A stretch of DNA of 64,000 bases from the NCBI GenBank assembly GCA_036377595.1, contig DASUYB010000108.1, forward strand, positions 166,404 through 230,403, read 5' to 3'. Positions 41,872-50,395 of the stretch are shown piece after piece. The notes under the pieces are model-generated. The model was not told the origin of the DNA and did no database searches. It was given only the letters and a program-made list of their open reading frames with translations. The first letter of the stretch is position 1. Every line of letters starts with the position of its first letter. A program made the translations under genes and the position numbers. The stretch comes from Longimicrobium sp. (GTDB taxonomy: Bacteria > Gemmatimonadota > Gemmatimonadetes > Longimicrobiales > Longimicrobiaceae).

Positions 41872-41906
41872 CCCGTTGTTTTTCCGGATCCGCCAGGATC
41901 CATCGG

Positions 41907-42797
41907 TCAGCAGGGTGTTCCGCCCACGGGCGGGGTGGGGACGGGCTCGCCGGGCGGGGCGTGGTGGTGCAGGCGGACGTACAGGCTGGTGCCCAGCATT
42001 CCCATCAGCGTGTAGAGGAGCACCGCCGCCAGCGCCAGCTTCTCCTGCGGCGCGATGGCGGTGGCGGCGGCGGCGGCCACGCCCGGGTGCCGCGAGGCGG
42101 TGGAGAGCGCCAGCACCACGCGGTCCTCGGGGTGTGGGCCGCCCAGCACGTGCCCCACCGCCAGCCCGGCGGCGATGAAGAGCGCGATGGCCGCCAGCGT
42201 CCCGTTTCCCACCAGCGACACGAGCTGCCCGAAGGAGGTGGCAACGATGGGCACGTAGCTGACCACCAGCAGCACCGACGCCAGGTGCCCGATCGGCGCC
42301 GCCACCCGCGCGGCGACGCCGGGCGCCAGCCCGCGCAGGGCCGCGCCGGCGGCGAGCGGGGCCACCACGGTGACCAGCGCCAGCTGGGCCACCTCCGCCG
42401 GGGGAAGCGGGCGCGCCTGGTGCGACGAGGCCCCGGCCAGCAGCACGGCCGCGGGAACGGTGACGATGGAGAGGAGCGCGGTGGCGAAGAGCAGCCCCAC
42501 CGCGTAGGGGCCGCTGCCGCCCGCCTTCAGCTCCTTCCCCGGCAGCAGCGGCGGCACCGGCGACACCGCCAGCGTCACCAGCGCCACGTCGACCGCCGGG
42601 TGCAGGTGGAACGCCACGGCGATGGCCACCGCCAGCGCCGGCATCACCACGTTCATCGCCACCAGCGAGCGGACCAGCCGCCGGCGGTCGTGGAACAGCG
42701 CCCGCAGGTCGCCGCTCTTCGTTTGCAGCCCCAGCCCCACCACGGTCAGCACGATGCTGGCCTGCAGCAGCAGCGGAATCACCTTCGCCAGCGTCAT
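41907..42797 (-). CDS. BASS-type (bile acid:sodium symporter-like) transporter
   Basis: 296 residues with nine to ten hydrophobic helices and almost no loops. The arrangement LLLQASIVLTVVGLGLQTK, LVAMNVVMPALAVAIA, VTLAVSPVPPLLPGKELK and the late ALSTASRHPGVAAAAA resembles the bile acid:Na+ symporter/ArsB-like transporter superfamily, including its inverted repeat and the helix-break Pro/Gly motifs. Likely sodium-coupled transport of an organic anion, substrate unknown. Start at MTLAKVIPLLLQ after GAGAAAGGCGGGGCG. Confidence 0.78.
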   Translation of the reverse strand: MTLAKVIPLLLQASIVLTVVGLGLQTKSGDLRALFHDRRRLVRSLVAMNVVMPALAVAIAVAFHLHPAVDVALVTLAVSPVPPLLPGKELKAGGSGPYAVGLLFATALLSIVTVPAAVLLAGASSHQARPLPPAEVAQLALVTVVAPLAAGAALRGLAPGVAARVAAPIGHLASVLLVVSYVPIVATSFGQLVSLVGNGTLAAIALFIAAGLAVGHVLGGPHPEDRVVLALSTASRHPGVAAAAATAIAPQEKLALAAVLLYTLMGMLGTSLYVRLHHHAPPGEPVPTPPVGGTPC

Positions 42798-42901
42798 CGC
42801 CCCGCCTTTCTCCACCGGGCGCGGGGTTTCCCCACGCGCTCGCCCTGGCCGGGGACCCGTCCCCGGCGCACGCGAACAGTGGCGCGCGGAAGACCCGGCG
42901 G

Positions 42902-42916
42902 CTTGGAGAAGGTTGG
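42902..42916 (-). promoter_or_regulatory. 15-bp motif upstream of the BASS-type transporter
   Basis: CTTGGAGAAGGTTGG fits 8 of 10 fixed positions, 105 bases before the start. Confidence 0.5.
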
Positions 42917-43090
42917 CGATGGAGAAGAGGCGGTGCCGCGGAGGAGAGGTGTGGAGCGAGGACGGCTGTGATATGAGAGAGGGGGATGGAGATGGTGGCG
43001 CGCCGACCTCCCGTTCACCCCCCAAGCCGGATCGTTCTTGCGGAAGGCCGGCGCGCCGTGATGCAAGTTGCCCCGGCGCGCGCGGATCGT

Positions 43091-43105
43091 CTTGGACGTC
43101 GTTGT
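43091..43105 (-). promoter_or_regulatory. Second 15-bp motif in the transporter upstream region
   Basis: CTTGGACGTCGTTGT fits 9 of 10 positions, 294 bases before the same transporter start and 26 bases beyond the end of the LURP-one-like gene. Confidence 0.5.
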
Positions 43106-43130
43106 CCCCGCGCGCCCGAACGCGGGCCGC

Positions 43131-43691
43131 CTATGGGAACTCGCCCGCCACGGACAGGAGCTCGGCCAGCAGCAGCACCAGCGGCACGTCGACGCCGGGC
43201 GCCAGGTCCACGCGGCTGGGCATCCCCGACAGCTCGCGGCGGAGCGACCGCGCCACCTCGGCCCCGCCGCTGAACACGCGGAACCCCGAGGCGTCGGTCA
43301 GCACCACCCATCCCTGCTGGCCGCCCACCTCCACGAACCAGCGCCCGCGGTGGGCGCCGCCGCCGGGGCGGTAGACGCGCGCGCAGGGGCGGTTGCCGTG
43401 CCAGATGGTGAAGTGCTCCACCAGCGACAGCACGCGCTCGCCCAGCGACGCCAGCTCGGCGCCGGAGGCGTCGCGCACGCCCACCCGCGTTCCCCCGTTG
43501 GGCCGGTGGCCCAGCGAGTACACCTGCTTCCCCACCTCGTCGCGCACCGCCCAGCTGCCGCCGCGCGGCCCGTCCTCGTGCTGCAGGTGCAGCACCGCGC
43601 CCAGCTCGCGGATCAGCGCGGGGGGGCCCGCCTCGTGGTCCAGCTCCGAGGCGCCCAGGAGGGACGGGCGGGTGGGCATCGTCGCATCCAT
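43131..43691 (-). CDS. LURP-one-related / scramblase-like fold protein
   Basis: 186 residues with no signal or membrane segment. The strand pattern WAVRDEVGKQVYSLGHRPNG, then LASLGERVLSLVEHFTIWHG and RWFVEVGGQQGWVVLTDASG resembles LURP-one-related (tubby/scramblase fold) proteins, compact beta-barrels with a central helix. The bacterial members have no established role. The start MDATMPTRP follows GGGAGACACG. It lies 44 bases after the small zinc-ribbon gene on the same strand, so the two probably form one unit. Confidence 0.7.
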   Translation of the reverse strand: MDATMPTRPSLLGASELDHEAGPPALIRELGAVLHLQHEDGPRGGSWAVRDEVGKQVYSLGHRPNGGTRVGVRDASGAELASLGERVLSLVEHFTIWHGNRPCARVYRPGGGAHRGRWFVEVGGQQGWVVLTDASGFRVFSGGAEVARSLRRELSGMPSRVDLAPGVDVPLVLLLAELLSVAGEFP

Positions 43692-43735
43692 CGTGTCTCC
43701 CTCAACGCTGTACGGGGTGCGCGGGACCGCCAGGC

Positions 43736-43903
43736 TCAGCGGCCGGGCGCGGCCCACCACGCCAGCCGCACCACCCCCACCAGCACCAGGGCGAAGTCGC
43801 GGCGCAGCAGCCGCCCGGTCACCGCCGGCCAGCGGCGGCGGCAGCGCGGGCAGCGCCGCGCGGCGAGGCCGACCGGGTTGCAGCATTGCCTGCAGAACCA
43901 CAT
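43736..43903 (-). CDS. Small zinc-ribbon protein
   Basis: 55 residues: CRQC-x11-CPRC near the N-terminus, the spacing of a zinc ribbon, then a basic stretch and a Val/Leu-rich hydrophobic tail that could be a short membrane helix. The ATG follows AGGGAGCG. It heads the unit with the LURP-one-like gene and carries a perfect 15-bp motif 85 bases upstream, which favours a real gene over a chance reading. Confidence 0.6.
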   Translation of the reverse strand: MWFCRQCCNPVGLAARRCPRCRRRWPAVTGRLLRRDFALVLVGVVRLAWWAAPGR

Positions 43904-43987
43904 CGCTCCCTGGCTCCTGGCGGTGGGGCGGCGCCGGCGGGGCCGCGTCCGTTTCCGCCGGCTAAGGTGGCCGCCCCGGCCGCCGCG

Positions 43988-44002
43988 GGCTTGAAGGATC
44001 TT
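43988..44002 (-). promoter_or_regulatory. 15-bp motif upstream of the zinc-ribbon gene
   Basis: CTTGAAGGATCTTGC matches all ten fixed positions, 85 bases before the start. TTAGCC follows 24 bases later in the transcribed direction. Confidence 0.7.
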
Positions 44003-44089
44003 GCCCGCGCCCGTCACCCGCCGCCCGTCGCGGGCCGGCGACGGGCCGGTCGCCCGCCGCCGGTCCGCGATCCGTGCCATCCCCCCGGA

Positions 44090-44896
44090 TCAGGCGCGGC
44101 GCGCGGCGAAGAGGCGGGCGAACTCGCCCGGCGTGGTTCCCACCAGGCTCTTGAAGTGGCGGTTCATGTGGCTCTGGTCGGTGAACCCCACCTCGAGCGC
44201 CACGTCGGTCAGGCGCCGGCCGCCGGCGATGAGCTCGCGGGCCAGCGCCACGCGCAGGTGCGTCTGGTAGGCGTGCGGGGGGATCCCCACCTCCTTGGTG
44301 AAGGCCCGCACCAGCGCGAAGCGGCACATCCCCGCCAGCCGCGCCAGCTCGTCGAGCGTCACGCGGCGGCCACAGTTGGCGCGCAGGTGGTCGCGCACCC
44401 GGGCGATCACCGCGTGGGTCATGCGCTCGTGCGCCGGCACCCGCACCGTGCACCCGCACGACGAGAGCACCCGCTCGGCCAGGCGGCAGGCCGCCGCCTC
44501 GCCGTCGACCGCGTCGGCCTCGTCGCACAGCCCCTCGGCGGCGGCCAGGCAGGCCACGACCCCCGGCTTGGCGTGGTTGGCCGCGGGGGGCGCGCGGTGC
44601 CCCGCCGCCGCCGCCAGCAGCCCCGGCGCCATCCGCATGGCGCGGAAGCCGGTGGGCGCGGGAAGGTCCAGCGCCAGCACCTCGCCCGGCTCGCCCAGGG
44701 CCAGCAGGGCGGGGGGAAGCGGGTCCACCCGGCGCCGGCAGCGGACCCGCGCGCCCGGGTGGTCCATCAGCAGCAGCAGGTCGCGCCCGTCCAGCACCCG
44801 CTGCGCGTGCCCCCGCGCCGTCCCCGCCTGCATCTCGATCCCCCCCGGGAGCCGCCGCACGCCGTTCGCGCCCGCTCCGACATGGGTTGCCTCCAT
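44090..44896 (-). CDS. AraC-family transcriptional regulator
   Basis: 268 residues. The C-terminal ~100 residues are an AraC double helix-turn-helix: VTLDELARLAGMCRFALVRA and FTKEVGIPPHAYQTHLRVALAREL, then the second helix pair with GFTDQSHMNRHFKSLVGTTP. The N-terminal half is a cupin-like sensing domain with several Cys/His (CRRRV near 53, SSCGCTV near 145), possibly metal or redox responsive. It lies downstream of the response regulator on the same strand, with 209 bases between them. Targets unknown. Confidence 0.9.
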   Translation of the reverse strand: MEATHVGAGANGVRRLPGGIEMQAGTARGHAQRVLDGRDLLLLMDHPGARVRCRRRVDPLPPALLALGEPGEVLALDLPAPTGFRAMRMAPGLLAAAAGHRAPPAANHAKPGVVACLAAAEGLCDEADAVDGEAAACRLAERVLSSCGCTVRVPAHERMTHAVIARVRDHLRANCGRRVTLDELARLAGMCRFALVRAFTKEVGIPPHAYQTHLRVALARELIAGGRRLTDVALEVGFTDQSHMNRHFKSLVGTTPGEFARLFAARRA

Positions 44897-45105
44897 GATG
44901 GCCTCCCCTCCGGCGCGCCTCTCCCACCGGACCCCGGGAGTGCCATCGCCAAGAACGTAAAGTCGTGTAAAGAACGCTGAGGGTCCGGTACACCGTTTCC
45001 GCCCGGTGCGGCCACAGGCTTCGCGGATCAGCGCCCCGCAGATGAAGGAGTACGCATCGAACAGGGGGTGCGGCTATCCGAAATTGTGCTTAGAAGGAGC
45101 GGCTA

Positions 45106-45768
45106 TTAACGCGGAGACAGCTCCGGCCCGTCGATCGAGACCAGTCCCATGCGGATGGCGTGCTGCACCAGCTTGGCGGTGGAGTGGACGTCGAGCAGCT
45201 CCATGATCTGGTACTTGTGGGCCTCGGCGGTGCGGCGCGACACGCTGAGGATGGCGGCCACCTGCTTCATGGTGTGCCCCTCGGCCACCAGCTGCAGGAC
45301 CTGCCGCTGCCGGGCGGTCAGCCGCGGCCCCGGGTCCATCCCCTGCACGGTGGACAGGGTGTCCAGCAGCTCGCGCGCGATCAGCGGCGTGATGTACACG
45401 CGTCCGCCGATCACCTCGCGCACCGCCTGCAGCAGCTCGCCGCCGGCGGAGTGCTTCAGCACGTATCCCGCGGCGCCGGCGCGCACGGCCTCGGCGGCCA
45501 GGTGCGAGTCGGCGTGCATGGTCACCACCACCACGCGGGTCTCGGGGACCACGCGCTTCAGCTCGCGCAACGCGTCGATCCCGTTCAGCACCGGCATGGA
45601 GATGTCGGTGACCACCACCTGCGGCTTCAGCCGGCGCGAGGCCTCCACCAGCTCGCGCCCGTCGGCTGCCCGCCCCACCAGCTCGTACTCCTCGCGCAGG
45701 AGCGCGGCGATCCCGTCGGCCACCAGGGTGTGGTCGTCGGCGAGCAGCACTCGTACCCGCTTTTCCAC
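45106..45768 (-). CDS. NarL/FixJ-family response regulator
   Basis: 220 residues. The receiver domain has DDH (11-13), the phospho-acceptor Asp55 in TDISMPVLNG, Thr83 and Lys105. A linker leads to a LuxR-type helix-turn-helix (LTARQRQVLQLVAEGHTMKQ, SVSRRTAEAHKYQIMELLDV). The GTG start has an excellent AGAGGAGGAC site. Two HisKA_3-type kinases (47549-49894 and 50396-51562), the class that pairs with NarL regulators, lie within 6 kb. A weaker copy of the 15-bp motif lies 185 bases upstream, so it may regulate itself. Confidence 0.95.
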   Translation of the reverse strand: MEKRVRVLLADDHTLVADGIAALLREEYELVGRAADGRELVEASRRLKPQVVVTDISMPVLNGIDALRELKRVVPETRVVVVTMHADSHLAAEAVRAGAAGYVLKHSAGGELLQAVREVIGGRVYITPLIARELLDTLSTVQGMDPGPRLTARQRQVLQLVAEGHTMKQVAAILSVSRRTAEAHKYQIMELLDVHSTAKLVQHAIRMGLVSIDGPELSPR

Positions 45769-45952
45769 GCGTCCTCCTCTCGTCTCTCGACGCCATGGGG
45801 GACCTTCCTCTTCCCGGCCGCGGGCGGAGCCGTTTCGCGCGGTGCCGCCCTCCGAGGCGGACTCCCCACGGAACGCATCTCCCAGGCCCGGGGCACGGTG
45901 GAAGCCACGTAAACTCCACTCCGTAATTCTGCGGCCTGCTCCGCCGCCCTCC

Positions 45953-45967
45953 CTAGGATCTCCTTGC
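45953..45967 (-). promoter_or_regulatory. 15-bp motif upstream of the response regulator
   Basis: CTAGGATCTCCTTGC fits 8 of 10 positions, 185 bases before the GTG start. GAATTA occurs 23 bases further on. Confidence 0.45.
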
Positions 45968-47160
45968 CCGTGCGTCTCCCCGGCGGCGCCGGGAAGGCGG
46001 CGGAGACGCGGCTGCCTAGCGGCGCCACGGGGGATCGAACCGCGACGCGCGGAACTGTGCCGGATGCCAAGCTGTTCGGAGTGCTCCCTGCACAACTATG
46101 CTGACATTCCGGCCGCAGGGCAACAAAAAAATGCGCTGAGAAGCGCCCGCCCCGGCCGAAAACGCGCGGACCGGGAAGACGAATCCTCGAAACTGGTCCA
46201 CTTGGCGGGAGAAGCGACGCAATCCGTTTCATCCGCTTACGCCTCGTGTGACGGCGCATGGAGGGGGAGAGGAGAGGGGGGCGCTCTGCCCGTTTTTCGC
46301 AAAAGACCGGCGCAGTAGGTGAGGGTAGGGAGGCAGCGGCAAGGACGTACAAGACCCCCGCCTCGCCCGGCCGCACCTTGGTCGTGCGCGTCCGCCGCCG
46401 GCCGGGCGTCCCGTCCGGGTGGGGGTTGTCGTCGGACTCCGGCTCCGGCGGCGGGCGCGCACCCCGTCTCCACGCCTCGGCGCGGGCGCGAGCCCGCTCG
46501 TTCCCCGCGGCGGAGATTCCCGGACCCGCCCCCTCCGCTGCGGGCCGGGCCCGCCGCACCCTCCTCTCCACGGGAGACGCCCATCTCCCGCCCGCCTGCC
46601 GCCTCGCGCGGCGGGATCACCCGCGAGGCACGCGGGACGGGGGGCCGCCGCTCGCTCGTCGCGGCACCCCTCGTCCCGCACTCCCGGCCGGACCTTCGCT
46701 CATCCCCATCCTGGCGATACGAGCTCCGCGCGCGGCGCCGGGCCTTCCCACCGCTTCGTGGGGGCCCGTGCGCCGGCGCGCTCATCCGGGGAGGGGAAAG
46801 AGGCGGCGGATGGCCGCGGTGAGCCGGCCGGCGTGCGGCGGCGGCCCGGGGGCGGGGGAGGCGGGCGGCGGCGGTTCGCGGAGGTTGACTCGCCGGCCGC
46901 GGACGGTGCGGATCGCACCGCCCCCGAAGCTCCGCCCAGCGGTGGAGCGGCCGCCTCTCCCGCGCGTCCTCGTGATCATCGCGTCGAACCGGCGAGGGGG
47001 GGACCGCGGCGCGGCCTTCACGCGGCGGGTGGGACCGACCGGCAGGCTCCGGTACTGCGCCGGACGGTCGCCGCTCCGGGACAGGCGTGGCGGACCCGCA
47101 CCCGGCTCGCGGGCCGGCCGACAGCAGGCCGGCCCGCACCACACGCGCGTGAAGGCCCGG
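45968..47160. other. About 1.2 kb with no convincing gene
   Basis: Between the response regulator and the 62-residue gene, every long reading is Arg/Pro/Gly-rich, lacks a ribosome-binding site and mirrors another frame. An AT-richer patch near 46070-46140, with a run of A just before ATGCGCTGAG, may hold a promoter (TTGCCC-N17-CATAGT on the minus strand). No tRNA or strong terminator is seen. A structured RNA or very small genes cannot be excluded. Confidence 0.4.
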
Positions 47161-47349
47161 TCAGCTCTCCCGCCGCCGGTCGCCGGCGCGGCGCCGGCGG
47201 CGCGGCTCCGCGGCCCGCCGCGCCTCGTCGGTGCGCGGCGCGTCGTGGGCGTCCAGGCCCCGGAGCGGGAGGACGGGCTCGTCGTCCCATCCCGACCCGA
47301 AGTAGGGGCTGTCGATCCGCTCGCGCGGCCATTCGGCCGGGTACGGCAT
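47161..47349 (-). CDS. Small conserved-looking hypothetical protein
   Basis: 62 residues: a Pro/acid-rich N-terminus (YPAEWPRERIDSPYFGSGWD), then a strongly basic Arg tail. The ATG follows AAGGAAGGAGCGACGCC and a perfect 15-bp motif lies 101 bases upstream, the same spacing as for other genes here. That supports expression despite its short length. No family recognised. Confidence 0.6.
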   Translation of the reverse strand: MPYPAEWPRERIDSPYFGSGWDDEPVLPLRGLDAHDAPRTDEARRAAEPRRRRRAGDRRRES

Positions 47350-47449
47350 GGCGTCGCTCCTTCCTTCGACCCGACGTGTCCACCCGGAGCCGGCCGGCGT
47401 GCCCGGCCCCGGCGCCTTTCCCCAGGATAGCGCGCGGCCGGGCACGGGG

Positions 47450-47464
47450 CTTGGAGGTTTTTGC
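47450..47464 (-). promoter_or_regulatory. 15-bp motif between the small gene and the MASE1 kinase
   Basis: CTTGGAGGTTTTTGC matches all ten fixed positions, 101 bases before the small minus-strand gene. Oriented for that gene, not for the divergent kinase. TATCCT follows 20 bases later. Confidence 0.7.
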
Positions 47465-47548
47465 GCCGCCGCGGCCGGAACGTTCCGGCGCAGGTTGTGC
47501 CGCGTCGCCCGCGAGCGTAAACGTTAGTGCGCCTGCGGAGATCGGGAG

Positions 47549-49894
47549 ATGATCCAGGACCCTGCGCGGCAGCCTCAACGCACGCACGACGGCGCTCCCC
47601 CGGCCCGGTGGATGCTGGGGGTGGCGGCGGCCTACGCGCTGGGCGTATGGGCCGGGCGGTCGCTCGCGGTCGCGGGGATCGCGCTGGCGTGGCCGCCCAA
47701 CGCCGTGCTGCTGGCGGCGCTGCTGGCGGCGCGCACCCGGCTGTGGCCGCTCCTGCTGGCGGCGGGCGCGGCGGCGCACCTGCTCACCCACCCCGGCGTT
47801 CCCCTCCCGCAGCAGGCCCTCCAGTACCTGCACAACTGCGTCCTGGCGCTCCTGGCCGCCGGGGGCGTGCGCTGGCTGAACGGGGTGCAGCCCCCCCTGG
47901 ACCGGTTCCGGTGCATGGCGCTGTACCTGGGGGTGGGCGCGCTGGCCGCGCCGGCCGCCGCGGCGCTGCTGGCGGCGTGGCTGCGCGTTCCCACCAGCGG
48001 CGAGGCCCTCCGAGTCCTCTGGTGGCGCGACTTCCTGTCCAACGCGCTGGGGTTCGCGGTGCTGGTGCCCGCCGCCTTCGGTGTGCGCGAGTGGCCGCGC
48101 GTGTGGCGCGGCCCCCCCGCGCGCGTGGCCGAGGCGGCGGTGCTGGGGCTGGGGCTGGTGGGGGCGGGGCTGTCCGCCGCGGCCGAGCTGTTCGGCGGCC
48201 CCGCGGTGCACGCCGAGCGGACCACGCTGCCCCTGCCGTTCCTGGTGTGGGCGGCGGTGCGCTTCGGACGGGTCGGCGCGGCCACGGCCCTGCTGCTGCT
48301 GACGGTGACGCTGATGGGCGCCGCCCACCAGGCGGGCGCGGCGTCGGGCGAGCCGCTTCCCGTGCAGGCGTTCCTGGTGGCCGTGTCGCTTCCCGTCCTG
48401 CTCCTGGCGGCGCTGGTCGAGGACCGCAACGCGGCGGCGGCCCGGGAGCGCCTGGCCGACGAGCGGGTGAGCCTGGCGCTCGAGGCGTCGCACACGGGCA
48501 CCTGGGAGTGGGCGGTGCACTCCGGGCGGGTGGTGTGCTCGCAGACCAACTACCGCATCTTCGGGCTTCCCGAGGGCGAGCCGGCGGGCGCGCGGCAGTT
48601 CTGGGCGCGGGTGCACCCCGCCGACCGCAGGCGGGTGCGCATGGAGGCCGCCGTGGCGCTGCGCGAGGGGGGGTTCACCACCGAGCTGCGGGTGCTGCAC
48701 CCCGACGGCCGCGTGCGCTGGGTGCGCACCTCGGGGCGCGCCGTGGCCGGCGGCGACGGCCGGGCCGAGCACCTGGTGGGGGTGAACGTCGACATCACCG
48801 AGCACAAGGAGGCCGAGCTGGCGCTGCGCGCCAGCGAAACCCGCACGCGCGCCATCCTGCGCGCGCTTCCCGACCTGATGTTCCTGCAGGACCGCGAGGG
48901 GCGCTACCTCGACTACTACGCGCGCGACGTGGCCGACCTGCTGGTGCCCCCCGAGCAGTTCCTGGGAAAGCGGCTCGACGAGGTGCTGCCGCCGGAGCTG
49001 TCGGCGCAGCTGCGCCCCGTGCTGCAGGCCACGTTCAGGACCGGCGGCCCCGAGGTCACCGAGTACGCGCTGCCGATGAACGGCCGGACGCGGCACTACG
49101 AGGCGCGGCTGGTGCGCTGCGGCACCGACGCGGTGCTCAGCATCGTGCGCGACGTGACCGAGGAGCGCCGCTCGCAGGCGGCGCTGGCCGAGCGCGAGGA
49201 GCAGCTGCGGGCGCTCACCGCGCGCCTGCTGACCGCGCAGGAGGAGGAGCGCAGCCGGGTGGCGCGCGAGATCCACGACGACGCGGGGCAGCAGCTGGCC
49301 GCGCTGGCCTTCGAGGTGAGCGCGCTGCAGCGGCGGCTGGAGGCCGCGCACCCGGAAGAGACCGACGCGCTGGCCACGCTCGAGCGCTCCATCGAGGCGC
49401 TGGCGGCGGGGATCCGCGGGATCTCGCACCGGCTGCACCCCTCGGTGCTCGAGTTCGCCGGGCTGGCGGCCGCGCTGCGCTCGCACTGCGCCGAGGCGGC
49501 GGAGGGGATGGGGATCGCCATCCACCTGGAGGTGGGCCCGCGGATGGAGCGCGTTCCCCACGACACGGCGCTGGCGGCCTACCGCATCGTGCAGGAGGCG
49601 CTGCGCAACGTGCGGCATGCCGGCGCGGCCAACGCCTGGGTGAAGGTGTCGCGCGTGCGGCGCGAGCTGCGGGTGCGCGTGCGCGACGACGGCCGCGGGA
49701 TGCGCGACGGGCCGCCGGCGCCCGGCGGGCTGGGGCTGGTGAGCATGCGCGAGCGCGCCCGCCTGGTGGGCGGCACGCTGTGGGTGACCTCGCCCTCGCG
49801 CGGCGGAACCTCGATCGAGGCCCGCCTCCCCGTACGCACCTTCCCGCTCCCCGCCCCGCCCCCCGGGCACCCGGCGCCCGCGCGTGGCGATTGA
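47549..49894 (+). CDS. MASE1-PAS-PAS-HisKA_3 sensor histidine kinase
   Basis: 781 residues. Residues ~20-290 contain eight hydrophobic helices with LAWPPNAVLLAALL and WWRDFLSNALGFAVLVPA, as in MASE1 membrane sensors. Two PAS domains follow (about 300-430, with TGTWEWAVHSGRV and GVNVDITEHKEAE; about 435-545, with LPDLMFLQDREGRYLDYYA). The HisKA_3 box has the phospho-acceptor His576 in VAREIHDDAGQQL, and the ATPase has RIVQEALRNVRHAGA, DDGRGM and GGLGLVSMRERARLV. This class phosphorylates NarL-type regulators, making the regulator at 45106-45768 the obvious partner. ATG after GGAGATCGGGAG. Confidence 0.95.
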   Translation: MIQDPARQPQRTHDGAPPARWMLGVAAAYALGVWAGRSLAVAGIALAWPPNAVLLAALLAARTRLWPLLLAAGAAAHLLTHPGVPLPQQALQYLHNCVLALLAAGGVRWLNGVQPPLDRFRCMALYLGVGALAAPAAAALLAAWLRVPTSGEALRVLWWRDFLSNALGFAVLVPAAFGVREWPRVWRGPPARVAEAAVLGLGLVGAGLSAAAELFGGPAVHAERTTLPLPFLVWAAVRFGRVGAATALLLLTVTLMGAAHQAGAASGEPLPVQAFLVAVSLPVLLLAALVEDRNAAAARERLADERVSLALEASHTGTWEWAVHSGRVVCSQTNYRIFGLPEGEPAGARQFWARVHPADRRRVRMEAAVALREGGFTTELRVLHPDGRVRWVRTSGRAVAGGDGRAEHLVGVNVDITEHKEAELALRASETRTRAILRALPDLMFLQDREGRYLDYYARDVADLLVPPEQFLGKRLDEVLPPELSAQLRPVLQATFRTGGPEVTEYALPMNGRTRHYEARLVRCGTDAVLSIVRDVTEERRSQAALAEREEQLRALTARLLTAQEEERSRVAREIHDDAGQQLAALAFEVSALQRRLEAAHPEETDALATLERSIEALAAGIRGISHRLHPSVLEFAGLAAALRSHCAEAAEGMGIAIHLEVGPRMERVPHDTALAAYRIVQEALRNVRHAGAANAWVKVSRVRRELRVRVRDDGRGMRDGPPAPGGLGLVSMRERARLVGGTLWVTSPSRGGTSIEARLPVRTFPLPAPPPGHPAPARGD

Positions 49895-50395
49895 GCCGGA
49901 CGTCGTCGCAGGGGCCCACCCTTTCATCTCCATCCCCCGTCCGCTCAAAATGGCCGCACAGGCAGGGGGAGCCGCACCGGCATCCAGGGGGATGCGGCGC
50001 AGCGTGTTCCGCCCTTCCTTCCGCTAGCCGAGCAGGCTTTGTCGGCATCGACGCGAAGACCCGTTGGACGAACCCTTAACAACTCCGGCTCCGCAGGTGT
50101 CCATTTACAAGCGAGCGTCGATTTCCTCGTTAAAGATCTTTTAGGGTTTAAACATGTTTGTCTACTTCCTTCACCTGAGCTCCGGGCAGCGATTGTCGAA
50201 TTACCTCGTTACAACTCACACGGCGAGCGGCCACGCCACTTTTTCAGAGCCTGATACAGAAGATGGTATCAGACGTTTTTCGATAATTGTTATTTTTACG
50301 GATTGACGCGTCCATATTATCCACCAACGTTGGAGGAAAGTGCTCCATACGGACGCTTTCGGCAGACGGGCCACACCTCCACCCGGCGAAATCCC
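49895..50395. other. AT-rich promoter-like gap between two kinases
   Basis: From about 50090 to 50340 the sequence becomes unusually AT-rich (TTTAGGGTTTAAACATG, TTGTTATTTTTACGG). A hairpin CTGATAC/GTATCAG at 50251-50272 is followed by ACGTTTTT, which could be a weak terminator, and a palindrome CCAACGTTGG lies at 50324-50333. No gene is seen. It probably carries the promoter of the second kinase. Confidence 0.45.

Noticed and set aside
46237..47430. Several 100-390-residue readings in the gene-less 46-47 kb stretch
   Set aside because: Low-complexity Arg/Pro/Ala composition, mutually overlapping on both strands, with no start signal or family pattern.
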